Assembly: GCA_902491215.1 (NCBI GenBank) | Contig: CABUGV010000003.1 | Span: 75,519 to 139,518, forward strand | Source of the DNA: 43-108 sp001915545 | GTDB lineage: Bacteria; Bacteroidota; Bacteroidia; Bacteroidales; Bacteroidaceae | Length of the DNA stretch: 64,000 nucleotides | Direction: 5' to 3' | Shown: one piece after another, positions 54,180 to 63,169 of the stretch | Position numbering within the stretch: the stretch's first letter is position 1 | Layout: the number at the start of each line of letters is the position of its first letter | Position numbers and translations under genes: made by a program | The notes under the pieces: model-generated | Seen by the model: the letters and a program-made list of their open reading frames with translations, nothing else | Database searches by the model: none | Told to the model about the DNA's origin: nothing

Positions 54180-55208
54180 ATGAAAACGTTCTTCACCATA
54201 TATTTTATTTGTACATCATATCTTTTTTGTCCGTTCAAAGCATGTGCACAGAACGTGTTTAACATTATGATGTACAATTGCGAGAACGCTTTCGATACAA
54301 AGCACGACCAAGGAAAAAACGACGAGGAATATCTCGGCGGTTCGCCTAGGTTCTGGAACCGCACTCGTTATTTTGCCAAACTTCGTTCCATAGGCAAGGT
54401 CATCACGTCAGTCGACAGCATACGTCCAGTTGACATTGTAGGCCTCTGCGAAGTCGAGAACGATTCCGTCCTTCACGACCTTCTCAACCGCACCCCTTTG
54501 AAGTATATCGGCTATGAATACGTCATGACAAATTCGCTCGACGAGCGAGGCATAGACGTGGCACTTCTCTACATGCCATATTCCTTCCATCTTATTTCCC
54601 ATACCTCGCTTCGTGCACGAACCGCCAGTGCCACGCGCGACATACTTTATGTTTCCGGAAAAGTCTACGGCAGAGATACTCTCGATGTCTTTGTAGTCCA
54701 CCTTCCCTCAAAACTCGGAGGCCGTAAGGCCGTTTCCGACAGAGAGTGCGTTGCCTCATTCCTTAAAGAGCAAGTCGATTCCGTCATATCGCTGCGCACC
54801 AATCCAAATGTTCTCGTCATGGGCGATTTCAACAGCGGTCCCGATTCTCCGCCTCTTGTCGAAATCCTTAAAGCCGAAACAGCCGAGAACATATCAAATC
54901 CTGTTTCGGAAAATCTATACAACCTGCACGCCTCGCGTCCGCAGGGCTCATATAAGTACAACGGCGAGTGGGACACCATCGACCAGATTCTTGTAAACGG
55001 AAACCTCCTCGATGCCGACAACTATATGAGTACATCCTATTCTGCATCAGGCATAGCCGTTCGTCCATTCCTTATTGAGGATGACATCGCCTTCGGAGGC
55101 AAGAAGCCCCGCCGTACATATTTCGGCATGAAATACCTTGGAGGCTTCAGCGACCATCTTCCCGTCTATGCCCGTTTCCTCATTCGTGGTGGTAAGGCTC
55201 ACCGTTGA
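54180..55208 (+). CDS. Endonuclease/exonuclease/phosphatase-family protein, secreted
   Basis: The 342-aa protein has a signal peptide (to ACAQ, about residue 23). The EEP fold follows: NIMMYNCENAFD, VGLCEVENDSVL with the metal-binding Glu, VVHLPSKLGGR, VMGDFNSGPDSPP and GFSDHLPVYARF with the Asp-His pair. Members cut phosphodiester bonds in nucleic acids or phospholipids/inositides. Export suggests an extracytoplasmic substrate. Its last 29 nt overlap the convergent rlmH gene. Confidence 0.88.
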   Translation: MKTFFTIYFICTSYLFCPFKACAQNVFNIMMYNCENAFDTKHDQGKNDEEYLGGSPRFWNRTRYFAKLRSIGKVITSVDSIRPVDIVGLCEVENDSVLHDLLNRTPLKYIGYEYVMTNSLDERGIDVALLYMPYSFHLISHTSLRARTASATRDILYVSGKVYGRDTLDVFVVHLPSKLGGRKAVSDRECVASFLKEQVDSVISLRTNPNVLVMGDFNSGPDSPPLVEILKAETAENISNPVSENLYNLHASRPQGSYKYNGEWDTIDQILVNGNLLDADNYMSTSYSASGIAVRPFLIEDDIAFGGKKPRRTYFGMKYLGGFSDHLPVYARFLIRGGKAHR

Positions 55209-55653
55209 GAATCGTCATGGCCCTGTAGAGCTGTTCAACGAAAATCAGTCTCACCATCTGGTGCGAGAAAGTCATCTTCGAAAGTGAAATCTTCTCGTCC
55301 GCCCGTTCGTACACCTCTTTCGAGAATCCGTAAGGTCCGCCTATTACGAAAATCAGTTTCCGGCTGGTCGCATTCATCTTTCTGCGCATCCATTCGGCAA
55401 ACTCCACCGACCTCATTTCCTTCCCGGCCTCGTCTAGCAGAACCACGGTGTCGCCCAGCTGAATCAGTTTCAGAATGCAGTCGCCTTCAAGCTTCTTCTG
55501 CTGTTCTTCTGTAAGCTTCTTCGTGTTCTTTATGTCAGGTATGACGACCGGCTCGAACGTGATGTAGTGTTTGAGCCGGCCGACATAAATGTCTATCGCT
55601 TCACTGAAAATCTTTGAATCGGTCTTTCCGACCAAAATCAGTTGGGTTTTCAT
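55180..55653 (-). CDS. rlmH: 23S rRNA pseudouridine-1915 N3-methyltransferase
   Basis: RlmH is a small SPOUT methyltransferase acting on the 70S ribosome. The 157-aa protein shows MKTQLILVGKTDSKIF, the SAM-binding knot LIFVIGGPYGFS, and the C-terminal EQLYRAMTILNGEPYHHE. All are family hallmarks at normal length. It lies 21 bp downstream of the RelA gene on the same strand and overlaps the convergent EEP gene. Confidence 0.96.
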   Translation of the reverse strand: MKTQLILVGKTDSKIFSEAIDIYVGRLKHYITFEPVVIPDIKNTKKLTEEQQKKLEGDCILKLIQLGDTVVLLDEAGKEMRSVEFAEWMRRKMNATSRKLIFVIGGPYGFSKEVYERADEKISLSKMTFSHQMVRLIFVEQLYRAMTILNGEPYHHE

Positions 55654-55674
55654 TCTTTTTTTTTACGGTAGGTT

Positions 55675-57900
55675 TTATCTGGTTATGTTCTTCACACCCT
55701 TCACGGTGCGCAGTTTCTTTATCAGGTTCTCCAGCTGGCGCGTTTCGCTTATCATCACCGTCAGCGTACCCTGGAACAGTCCGTCGTCCGACTTGATGTC
55801 TATGGAGCGCAGCATTATGCCGTTCTCCTTCGAGATAATCGACGTGATGTTGTTCACGATGCCTATGTCGTCGTTGCCCACGATGCGCAGCGTAGCGTTG
55901 TACTTGCTGTTGCCCTTGCCGGCCCATCTTGCCTTGATGAATCTGTATCCCAGTCCTTCCCTCAGATGCTTGGCGTTAGGGCAGTCCTTTCGGTGAATCT
56001 TTATGCCTCTGTTGATGGTCACGAATCCGAAAATGTCGTCGCCGTACACAGGGTTGCAGCATTTCGCCAGCGAGTATTCCACGCCCTTCACGTTCTGGTC
56101 GATCACCAGCACATCCTTGCTCGACTCCAGATGCTCATCCTCCGCACCGTTGTTGATGTTGTAGTTCTCGGCACTTATCTGCTGTCCCGGTTCCACAATC
56201 TCTTTTGCCCTCTTGTATGCCTCCACATACATGTCGATGAAGTTGTTCACGTCAATCGTTTCCTCATGTATGGCCTTGTAGAACTCGTTGACATACTTGT
56301 ATCCGAGTTTCTTTATGAGCCTCATCATCACAGGCTCGTCATATTCAATCTTCTTGTTCTTGAATTTTCTTTCAATCGTTTCCTTTGCATACGCAGCCGT
56401 CTTGAGCTCCTGCTCGCTTATCGACTGTCTGATTTTGCTCTTTGCCTTCGTCGTGATGGCATACGTCAGCCAGTCCCTCTTCGGCATCTGGTTCTGCGAA
56501 GTCAGCACCTCCACCTGGTCGCCGCTCTTCAGCTGAGTCCTCATCGGCACGTTCTTGCCGTTCACACGTCCTCCGCAGCAGTGGCTTCCCACGTTCGTAT
56601 GTATCTGGAATGCGAAATCGAGCACCGTTGCACCCTTAGGCAGTTTGAACAGGTCGCCCTTCGGAGTGAACACGAACACTTCGTCCGAGTAGAGGTCCAC
56701 CTTGAACTGGTCCACCAGCTGTTCGTCCGATGTCGAGTGCGTTTCCAGAGCCGTGCGTATGTCGTTGAGCCATTCGTCGAGCTTCGAACCGCCGTCTCTC
56801 ACACCCTTGTATCTCCAGTGCGCCGCAAGTCCGCGTTCCGCAATCTCGTCCATCCTCTCCGTACGTATCTGTATCTCCACCCATTTGCCCTCAGGTCCCA
56901 TCACCGTGATGTGCAGACTCTCATATCCATTGCTCTTCGGAATCGACAGCCAGTCTCTCAGACGCTTCGGGTTTGGCTGATACATGTCCGTCACGATGGA
57001 GTAGGCCTGCCAGCAGTCCTGCTTCTCCTTGTCGAGTTCCGAGTCGAGGATTACTCTTATGGCAAACAGGTCGTATATGTTTTCGAACTGGCACTTCTGT
57101 TTCTTCATCTTCTGCCAAATCGAGTGTATGCTCTTTGTCCTTCCCTTGATGTGGAATTTCAGTCCGGCCTCCTTGAGCTTTTTTTCCACCGGAGCTATGA
57201 AGTTCGTTATGTACTGGTCTCTGGCCTTCTTCGTAGCGCTGAGCTTCTCCTTTATCATGTAGTACGTGTCGTGCTCCAGATACTTCAGCGACAGGTCCTC
57301 AAGTTCCGATTTCACCACGTACAGTCCAAGCTTGTGCGCCAGCGGAGCATAGAGCTGGCTCGCCTCCTTGGCCACCCTCTGTCTTTCCTCGTCCGTACCG
57401 CGGTCTTTTATCTGCCTCATCAGGTTCACGCGGTCGGCAATGATTATCAGCACCACTCTCATGTCCTCGGCAAACGACAGAAGCAGGTCGCGGAAGTTCT
57501 CTGTTTCTATTGCCGGATTCTTCGAGTATAGTTCATTTACCTTGATGAGTCCATGTATAATGTTGGCCACATCGTCACCGAATCTGCTCCTCACTCCGTC
57601 AATGTCAATCATTTCGGCCGCAACGCATCCGCGGAGCAGAATGCTCAATATGGCGGCGCGTCCCATGCCTATTTCTTCGGCAGTGATGATGGCAGTCTGC
57701 AGGTCGAATATTTTCTCGTTCAGGCCGAAGCATTCCTTCAGCGCCTGCGAGTGCTCACCCGCCGTTGCCATCATATCCGTTACGGCATCAAAATCTTCCT
57801 TGCTTAGGAAGTCCTCCGTAAGACCCCTGAGTTTGTCCGACAGATCGGCAAACTGCCTCTTTTCCTCGTCTGTCATGAATTCAAGTTCGCCCATATACAT
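55675..57900 (-). CDS. relA: RelA-type (p)ppGpp synthetase with degenerate HD domain
   Basis: The 741-aa RSH protein makes the stringent-response alarmone. Its synthetase domain is intact: GRTKSIHSIWQKMKKQKCQF, YDLFAIRVILD, IPKSNGYESLH, VEIQIRT and AERGLAAHWRYKG. TGS (VFVFTPKGDLFKLPKGATVL), zinc-finger-like (AKCCNPVYGDD) and ACT domains follow. In the N-terminal HD hydrolase region the LLHDxxED-type motif reads ILLRGCVAAEM, so hydrolase activity is probably lost. ATG 57894 is an equally possible start. rlmH follows 21 bp downstream. Confidence 0.92.
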   Translation of the reverse strand: MYMGELEFMTDEEKRQFADLSDKLRGLTEDFLSKEDFDAVTDMMATAGEHSQALKECFGLNEKIFDLQTAIITAEEIGMGRAAILSILLRGCVAAEMIDIDGVRSRFGDDVANIIHGLIKVNELYSKNPAIETENFRDLLLSFAEDMRVVLIIIADRVNLMRQIKDRGTDEERQRVAKEASQLYAPLAHKLGLYVVKSELEDLSLKYLEHDTYYMIKEKLSATKKARDQYITNFIAPVEKKLKEAGLKFHIKGRTKSIHSIWQKMKKQKCQFENIYDLFAIRVILDSELDKEKQDCWQAYSIVTDMYQPNPKRLRDWLSIPKSNGYESLHITVMGPEGKWVEIQIRTERMDEIAERGLAAHWRYKGVRDGGSKLDEWLNDIRTALETHSTSDEQLVDQFKVDLYSDEVFVFTPKGDLFKLPKGATVLDFAFQIHTNVGSHCCGGRVNGKNVPMRTQLKSGDQVEVLTSQNQMPKRDWLTYAITTKAKSKIRQSISEQELKTAAYAKETIERKFKNKKIEYDEPVMMRLIKKLGYKYVNEFYKAIHEETIDVNNFIDMYVEAYKRAKEIVEPGQQISAENYNINNGAEDEHLESSKDVLVIDQNVKGVEYSLAKCCNPVYGDDIFGFVTINRGIKIHRKDCPNAKHLREGLGYRFIKARWAGKGNSKYNATLRIVGNDDIGIVNNITSIISKENGIMLRSIDIKSDDGLFQGTLTVMISETRQLENLIKKLRTVKGVKNITR

Positions 57901-57917
57901 TCAGATGTGTTTATTTG

Positions 57918-57925
57918 CAAAGGTA
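57918..57925 (-). promoter_or_regulatory. Possible relA -7 box
   Basis: The minus strand reads TACCTTTG (TAnnTTTG) 17-24 bp upstream of the relA start codons. This would give a very short leader. The -33 element is unclear. Confidence 0.45.
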
Positions 57926-57970
57926 TGAATTTTTGACAAGCATACGGATTCCATCTTGCAATAAATTTTG

Positions 57971-57978
57971 TATATTTG
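57971..57978 (+). promoter_or_regulatory. Promoter -7 box of the DUF4301 gene
   Basis: TATATTTG matches TAnnTTTG, 33 bp upstream of ATG 58012. No strong -33 element is found at the normal spacing. Confidence 0.5.
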
Positions 57979-58011
57979 AACCGCTAAAAGTAACTTTTTA
58001 AATAATCACAA

Positions 58012-59538
58012 ATGGTTAATTTAACACAGAACGATAAATTGTTTCTTCAGCAGAAAGGTATTTCTGAAGAAACCATTGAAAGGCAGATTGATTGTTTCAA
58101 GAAAGGTTTCCCATTCATCAAGCTTTATTCAGCGGCATCGGCAGAGCAGGGCATAATGGTGCTCACTCCCGAAGAGAAAGCCGGCTACTCTTCAGCATGG
58201 GAAACATATCTTCAAGGGGATAACGTCGTGCTGAAGTTCGTTCCTGCATCAGGAGCCGCCAGCCGAATGTTCAAGAACCTGTTCGAATTTGCTGACGGCG
58301 CGTCTGACGAGCCTGATACAGATTTCATAAAGACCTTCTTCGCCGAAATCCATAAATTTGCGTTCAGCCAGCTTCTCGACGAATCATGCGTCAAGGCATA
58401 CGGCAAGGGCATTGATGCACTTGTTGAGGCCAAGCAGTACAAGGATGTTGTGCGCTGTCTTCTCGGCGAGAACGGACTCAACTACGGCAAGCTCCCTAAG
58501 GGACTTCTCCTCTTCCACAAATACGCCGACGGTGCACGTACTCCTCTCGAAGAACACCTCGTTGAAGGAGCCATGTATGCATCCGGCAAGGACGGAAAGG
58601 TAAATGTACACTTCACCGTATCGCCTGAGCACCGCAAGATGTTCGAAGCCCTCGTTGCAGAAAAGGCACCAGAGTTCGGCAAGAAGTTCGGCGTTGAGTT
58701 CAGTGGCACATTCTCAGAGCAGAAGCAGAGCACAGACACACTTGCCGCTACAGCCGACAACGAACCGTTCAGAACCGAAGACGGCAACATGCTCTTCAGA
58801 CCGGGCGGCCACGGTGCACTCATCGAGAACCTAAACGACCTCGATGCCGATGTAATCTTCATCAAGAACATTGACAACGTCGTTCCAGACAGACTCAAGG
58901 GCGACACTGTTGACTATAAGAAACTCCTCGCCGGCGTTCTCGTATCTCTCCAGAAGAAAGCATTCGAATACCTCACCATACTCGATTCTGGTGTCTACAC
59001 CCACGCACAGCTCGAGGAAATGATACGCTTCGTTCAGCGCAACCTCTGCTGCAGAAATCCTAAGATCAAGGACCTTGAAGATTCCGAACTTGCAATCTAT
59101 CTCAGAAAGAAGCTCGACCGTCCTATGCGTGTCTGCGGAATGGTAAGAAACGTAGGCGAACCGGGTGGAGGTCCGTTCCTCGCATACAACGCTGACGGAA
59201 CAATCTCGCTTCAGATTCTCGAAAGCTCGCAGATCGATTCTTCAAACCCTGAAAGTGTTGAAATGTTCAAGAAGGGCACACACTTCAATCCGGTAGACCT
59301 CGTCTGCGCCGTTAAGGACTACAAAGGCAACAAGTTCGACCTCACAAAGTTCGTTGACCACAACGCAGGATTCATCTCAAACAAGAGCAAGAACGGACGC
59401 GAACTCAAGGCGCTCGAACTCCCGGGACTCTGGAACGGAGCCATGAGCGACTGGAACACAATCTTCGTTGAAGTTCCTCTCTCAACCTTCAACCCGGTAA
59501 AGACCGTGAACGACCTTTTGCGCGAACAGCACCAGTAA
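58012..59538 (+). CDS. DUF4301 protein, nucleotidyltransferase (GT-A)-like
   Basis: The 508-aa cytoplasmic protein matches the DUF4301 pattern: VLKFVPASGAASRMFKNLFE near residue 75, a conserved FRPGGHGALIENLNDLD and IFIKNIDNVVPD. It also has RNVGEPGGGPFLAYNADGTI. The SGxxxRM and KNIDN blocks resemble the glycine-rich loop and metal-binding aspartate of sugar-nucleotide pyrophosphorylases, so a nucleotidyltransferase role is plausible but unproven. It is monocistronic, with a terminator after it and a 22-bp repeat array beyond that. Confidence 0.85.
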   Translation: MVNLTQNDKLFLQQKGISEETIERQIDCFKKGFPFIKLYSAASAEQGIMVLTPEEKAGYSSAWETYLQGDNVVLKFVPASGAASRMFKNLFEFADGASDEPDTDFIKTFFAEIHKFAFSQLLDESCVKAYGKGIDALVEAKQYKDVVRCLLGENGLNYGKLPKGLLLFHKYADGARTPLEEHLVEGAMYASGKDGKVNVHFTVSPEHRKMFEALVAEKAPEFGKKFGVEFSGTFSEQKQSTDTLAATADNEPFRTEDGNMLFRPGGHGALIENLNDLDADVIFIKNIDNVVPDRLKGDTVDYKKLLAGVLVSLQKKAFEYLTILDSGVYTHAQLEEMIRFVQRNLCCRNPKIKDLEDSELAIYLRKKLDRPMRVCGMVRNVGEPGGGPFLAYNADGTISLQILESSQIDSSNPESVEMFKKGTHFNPVDLVCAVKDYKGNKFDLTKFVDHNAGFISNKSKNGRELKALELPGLWNGAMSDWNTIFVEVPLSTFNPVKTVNDLLREQHQ

Positions 59539-59577
59539 TCCGCAAGATTACTCTCAATTTCATAAAACTATAATCAT

Positions 59578-59626
59578 AAGGCCACCCGGAGGTAAGGAGC
59601 ATTTCCCCGCTGCGTGGCCTTTTTTC
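59578..59626 (+). terminator. Terminator of the DUF4301 gene
   Basis: AAGGCCAC (59578-59585) pairs with GTGGCCTT (59614-59621), with a G/C-containing loop and a T run after it. Confidence 0.75.
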
Positions 59627-59747
59627 GTATACCCCCATCAGCCATCCTCTTATCCCTTGCTCTAATACCATCATCCCGTCTAACTTGATTCAAAACTGCC
59701 ATTATCCCACTGAAAAACGACGCACACAACACCATCAAGAACAACAC

Positions 59748-59923
59748 GAGCGCCCGCAACAACCATTCCGTGCCCTCATGTTTTTTATTCCGAGCGCCCA
59801 GAAATTTATTTTCGAGCCCTCGCAATTTTGTTTCTGAGCCCTCGTAGTTACATATATGAGCCCGTGCGATTTGTTTGTTGGGGCTGAATAAATTTTATTT
59901 GAGTCTTACTTTGTTTCTTTGTA
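59748..59923 (+). repeat. 22-bp-period intergenic repeat array, locus C (7-8 units)
   Basis: Units begin at 59748, 59770, 59792, 59814, 59836, 59858 and 59880, each exactly 22 bp apart; an eighth starts at 59901 (21 bp). First halves include GAGCGCCCGCAA, GAGCGCCCAGAA, GAGCCCTCGCAA, GAGCCCTCGTAG and GAGCCCGTGCGA. Second halves are A/T-rich, often ending in ATTCC or TTTC. This is the longest of three such arrays in the window and lies between the DUF4301 terminator and the AAA/TOPRIM module. Confidence 0.85.
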
Positions 59924-60298
59924 GAAACATGTCGCTTAAGTTGTATATCAAAGGAATTAATGTTGCTGTATCTGCATTCTGTTCTGAACAGAACATTTTC
60001 AGAACTTATTTCTTGTAATATTTTTAGTTGAAAATTTATTTTACTGTAAAATGGTAGTAGATTAGTTGTTAATGTTGAGCATCACTAATCTCTGATGGTT
60101 AATAATTCTTTATACTTTATTCGTTTTTCGTTATCTGAAAAACTCTAAATCTTATTTTTAAATTAAAAATATAATATGTATTTTTGTTTGCTGTATAAAC
60201 TCGAATCATCATTAATTTTTTCTGGAGAAAATAATGGTGGAGAAATATGAAACGCGCTTTTATAGGTGAAAGTGTCATAGACTTTTAATTTTTCGATA
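59924..60298. other. AT-rich intergenic region before the AAA ATPase gene
   Basis: No ORF is supported. The stretch is very AT-rich, marking the left border of the accessory segment. No clear TAnnTTTG box was identified for the ATPase gene. Confidence 0.4.
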
Positions 60299-61405
60299 AT
60301 GAAGCTCAAACGAATCACAGTAATAAACCACCTAACAGGATGGAATGTCAGAGATTTATTTTTCGATGACTATCTAACATTACTGGTGGGTGCGTCAGGA
60401 GTTGGAAAAACTCTTATTCTGCGTGTCATCAAAAATATTTCAAACATTGCCAATGGCGGTTCCTATAATGGTCTTGAATGGGATATTACTTTTGAAGATA
60501 GTGGTAATACCTATCAATGGACAGGCAAATTTGATACGGCAGATGACAGTTCCAGCTATTTTAGACGTGATAAGCAAGAATATCCGATTATCTGCGAATC
60601 TCTGCGACGTGGGGACAATCTGATTATTAGTAGGGAAAATGATCAGATTATGTTCAATGACAAACAGACTGTTAAGCTTGATACCGCAAAAAGTGCAATA
60701 GCCCTGTTGAAGGAAGAGGATGAAATAAAGCCTGTATTTAAAGCTTTCCATCAGGTTTTTGAATTGGAGAACTACAATGACGGAATAAGGTTGTCTCCAT
60801 TTCTTTCCACAAAAAGAGATGAGATAAAAGAACTTAATGAAGTACACAACAATCGCTACCTCAGTCCTATTGAAAAATTGTTCATACTTCGCAGACAGGG
60901 TCTTCCTCAGTTTGAAAAAATCAAGGAACTGTTTATGGGTATCTTTACAAACATTGAAGATATTGATTTCTCATTGGAACCACTCTTTAACGATACTATG
61001 TATCCAGTTCTTAAAATCAAGGAAAAATGGGTCGATGCATGGATTATGCAGGATAGTATATCTTCCGGTATGTTCCGTACCCTTTCTCAAATAACTTTTC
61101 TTGTCTTGGCGCAAGATGGAGATATCATTCTCATTGACGAATTTGAGAACGGATTGGGTGTTAACTGTATAGATCAATTGGCCGATCAGATACTTGATGC
61201 AGACCAGGATATTCAGGTGATAATCACAAGTCATCATCCTTATATCATAAACTCAATTCCGTTCCAAAAATGGAAAGTTGTAACCCGTAATCGTTGCAAC
61301 TTAAAAGTTCTTACAGCCGCTGATCTCAAGATTGGTGAACATTCCAAACATGATGCTTTTATGCAGCTTGTTCAGACTAACGCATATCGCAAGGGGGTAG
61401 AATGA
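60299..61405 (+). CDS. AAA (ABC/SMC-like) ATPase of a two-gene defence-like module
   Basis: The 368-aa ATPase has a P-loop, GASGVGKT (residues 31-38), a signature-like SISSGMFRTLSQ, Walker B IILIDEFENGL and the H-loop TSHHPYIIN. These are features of the AAA_15/AAA_21 group found in OLD, PARIS (AriA), AbiL and related anti-phage systems. It overlaps the next start by ATGA, so the partner is translationally coupled. The partner is TOPRIM-like, which supports a split OLD-type or PARIS/AbiL-like system. The exact type is not determinable by eye. Confidence 0.75.
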   Translation: MKLKRITVINHLTGWNVRDLFFDDYLTLLVGASGVGKTLILRVIKNISNIANGGSYNGLEWDITFEDSGNTYQWTGKFDTADDSSSYFRRDKQEYPIICESLRRGDNLIISRENDQIMFNDKQTVKLDTAKSAIALLKEEDEIKPVFKAFHQVFELENYNDGIRLSPFLSTKRDEIKELNEVHNNRYLSPIEKLFILRRQGLPQFEKIKELFMGIFTNIEDIDFSLEPLFNDTMYPVLKIKEKWVDAWIMQDSISSGMFRTLSQITFLVLAQDGDIILIDEFENGLGVNCIDQLADQILDADQDIQVIITSHHPYIINSIPFQKWKVVTRNRCNLKVLTAADLKIGEHSKHDAFMQLVQTNAYRKGVE

Positions 61406-62093
61406 ATGCATATATAGTAGTAGAGGGAGAAAAGACCGAAATGTCGGTATACCCCGCTTGGCTTTCCATCATTGCACCGAAAATGCACAGGATTTATGAT
61501 GCACGCGATCTGACCAACTATTCATACTATCTTTTTTGTGGATATGGAATTCCTCATATCTATCGGCATGTCGTCAACTCAGTCAAGGATATAAACGAAA
61601 TCAACTCAAAGGGTGGCAATACCTATGATTACTTGATGGTGTGCCTTGACACGGAAGATGAAACAAGGGCCGACATAGAAAAAATTTAAACGAATATCTG
61701 AAAAATGAGAATACCTTTCCTAAAGGATTTGAAATTGTTGTTTTCGAACAAAAAGTGTGCATGGAAACATGGTTTTTAGGCAACAGGCGCTTATTCAAAG
61801 ACAATCCCAATACGAGAGATATGATTGATTACCTTCGCTACTACAATGTCAAGACTGACAATCCTGAAGATATGGGATCTATAAATCCGTGCAGGTGGAA
61901 TAAGGCGGCTTTCCATTTGAAATATCTGAAGGCAATGCTTGCAGAGCGTAATCTGAAGTACGATAAGAATGATACTTCAGAAGTCTGTAAACCGGAATAT
62001 CTTAATGAATTGATAGCAAGATACAACGAAACATCACACCTTTTGACTTTCGGATCATGGTATAAGTTCGTTAAAGAAAAAATGTCAAAATAG
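61402..62093 (+). pseudogene. TOPRIM-like partner of the AAA ATPase, frameshifted at an A6 run
   Basis: The first frame (61402-61689, 95 aa) starts MNAYIVVEGEKTEMSVYPAW. It has the TOPRIM-like Glu in VEGEKTE (Glu8) and the acidic cluster VCLDTEDE (Asp83, Glu85, Asp86), then hits TAA. The -1 frame resumes at once (LNEYLKNENTFPKGFEIVV, then VCMETWFLGNR) and continues to 62093. One extra A in the run 61679-61684 restores a ~230-aa protein. It is either a broken gene, a sequencing error, or expressed by slippage. No canonical -1 slippery heptamer is in the right frame. Confidence 0.7.
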
Positions 62094-62530
62094 AGCAACT
62101 AAAGCACTGCATTTATTGAGAGGGTGTACTTAATGGAGAATACAATTTAATACGAATCTGATATAAGTGGATAAATAATATAAGTTCTTGTTCTATATCC
62201 TATAATGGGGTTGTTTAAGATTTGTTATTGCTGTATTCTCTTTGTCTTTGCTCCATACAATAATATGAAAATCGCAGTTTATAATATCTTTATTAATTTC
62301 AAAAGCTCTAACAAAGGTATCTTTTATCTGGGAAAGCATAATGGTATTAGTTTAGATGTCAGCAGAGAATCCTTCCACCCATATTGACTTCTGCTTGTTA
62401 ATACTCGTCAGACGGACGGAATGTATTCAATTCTATACGACAAGATAATCGCATTTTTTAGATTACTATAGAGTAGTAATATTTTGAACAGAAAAAGAAG
62501 TGTTGTTTCTTTTATTGTTCAAATTATTGC
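62094..62530. other. Intergenic region, no supported gene
   Basis: AT-rich. A 60-codon frame at 62205-62387 lacks features of a real gene. No repeat or RNA is recognised. Confidence 0.35.
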
Positions 62531-62538
62531 TACATTTG
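62531..62538 (+). promoter_or_regulatory. Promoter -7 box of abiEi
   Basis: TACATTTG matches TAnnTTTG and ends only 4 bp before ATG 62543, so the transcript would be leaderless or nearly so. A weak TTTC lies 21 bp upstream. Confidence 0.45.
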
Positions 62539-62542
62539 CTGT

Positions 62543-63169
62543 ATGGATAGACAATTAAGTGAAATAGGAACCATTCCAGTAACGACTTCAATCATAGAAT
62601 CGTTATATCCGGAACTTAAGTCGGCTAATAAGAAAGTAACCTGGCTAGAAAAACAGGGGGTTATCATCAGACTGAAGCGAGGACTTTATGTGGTCAACCC
62701 AAAACTTTTAGGAAAGACTCTATCGAGTGAGTTGATTGCCAATCATCTCTACATACCTTCGTATATTTCAATGTCTACTGCACTACGATATTATGGACTT
62801 ATCCCCGAGGCCGTATATGTTCATCAATCAATGACAGTAAAACATCCCCGAAGCTTTCAAACTCCAGTCGGCAATTATGACTACAAATATATTTCAAAAG
62901 AGGCATTTCCGATAGGAGTAAGGAGTATGTATAAGGATAATTATGCATTTCTTATAGCATCACCGGAAAAGGCATTGTGTGATTTGATTGCCAATTCCTC
63001 AAAAGTCATTCTTCGTTATATGAAGGAGGTAGAGATATATCTTGAGCAGGATATTCGCATGGATATGGATGAGTTCAACAAGATGGATGAAACCATATTC
63101 GAAGACTATATAAAGGTTGGCAAAAAGGCTGATTCAATTTCGACACTTTTAAAATTCTTGAGACGATGA
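62543..63169 (+). CDS. abiEi: AbiEi-like antitoxin (transcriptional repressor)
   Basis: The 208-aa protein has an N-terminal winged-helix region (SANKKVTWLEKQGVIIRLKR, GLYVV) and the AbiEi/AbiGi family core SPEKALCDLI, with preceding TVKHPRSFQTPVG. AbiEi proteins repress their operon and neutralise AbiEii. It overlaps the toxin gene by 4 nt (ATGA). There is no sign of damage. Confidence 0.85.
   Translation: MDRQLSEIGTIPVTTSIIESLYPELKSANKKVTWLEKQGVIIRLKRGLYVVNPKLLGKTLSSELIANHLYIPSYISMSTALRYYGLIPEAVYVHQSMTVKHPRSFQTPVGNYDYKYISKEAFPIGVRSMYKDNYAFLIASPEKALCDLIANSSKVILRYMKEVEIYLEQDIRMDMDEFNKMDETIFEDYIKVGKKADSISTLLKFLRR

Noticed and set aside
55966..57531. A 521-codon plus-strand open frame over relA
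   Set aside because: It lies antisense to an unambiguous RelA gene, has a Val/Leu/His/Arg-rich composition typical of complement frames, and shows no domain.
59748..59923. CRISPR interpretation of the 22-bp arrays
   Set aside because: There are no constant repeats separated by unique spacers, the whole 22-bp unit is degenerate, and no cas genes are present.
61679..61694. Programmed -1 frameshift at the AAAAAATTTAAAC stretch of the TOPRIM-like gene
   Set aside because: TTTAAAC is a known slippery heptamer, but it is not in the register of the incoming frame, and the A run does not form X XXY YYZ in frame. An indel or transcriptional slippage is simpler.
62205..62387. A 60-codon ORF between the TOPRIM-like gene and abiEi
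   Set aside because: It has low-complexity composition in AT-rich DNA, no start context and no neighbour spacing suggesting a real gene.
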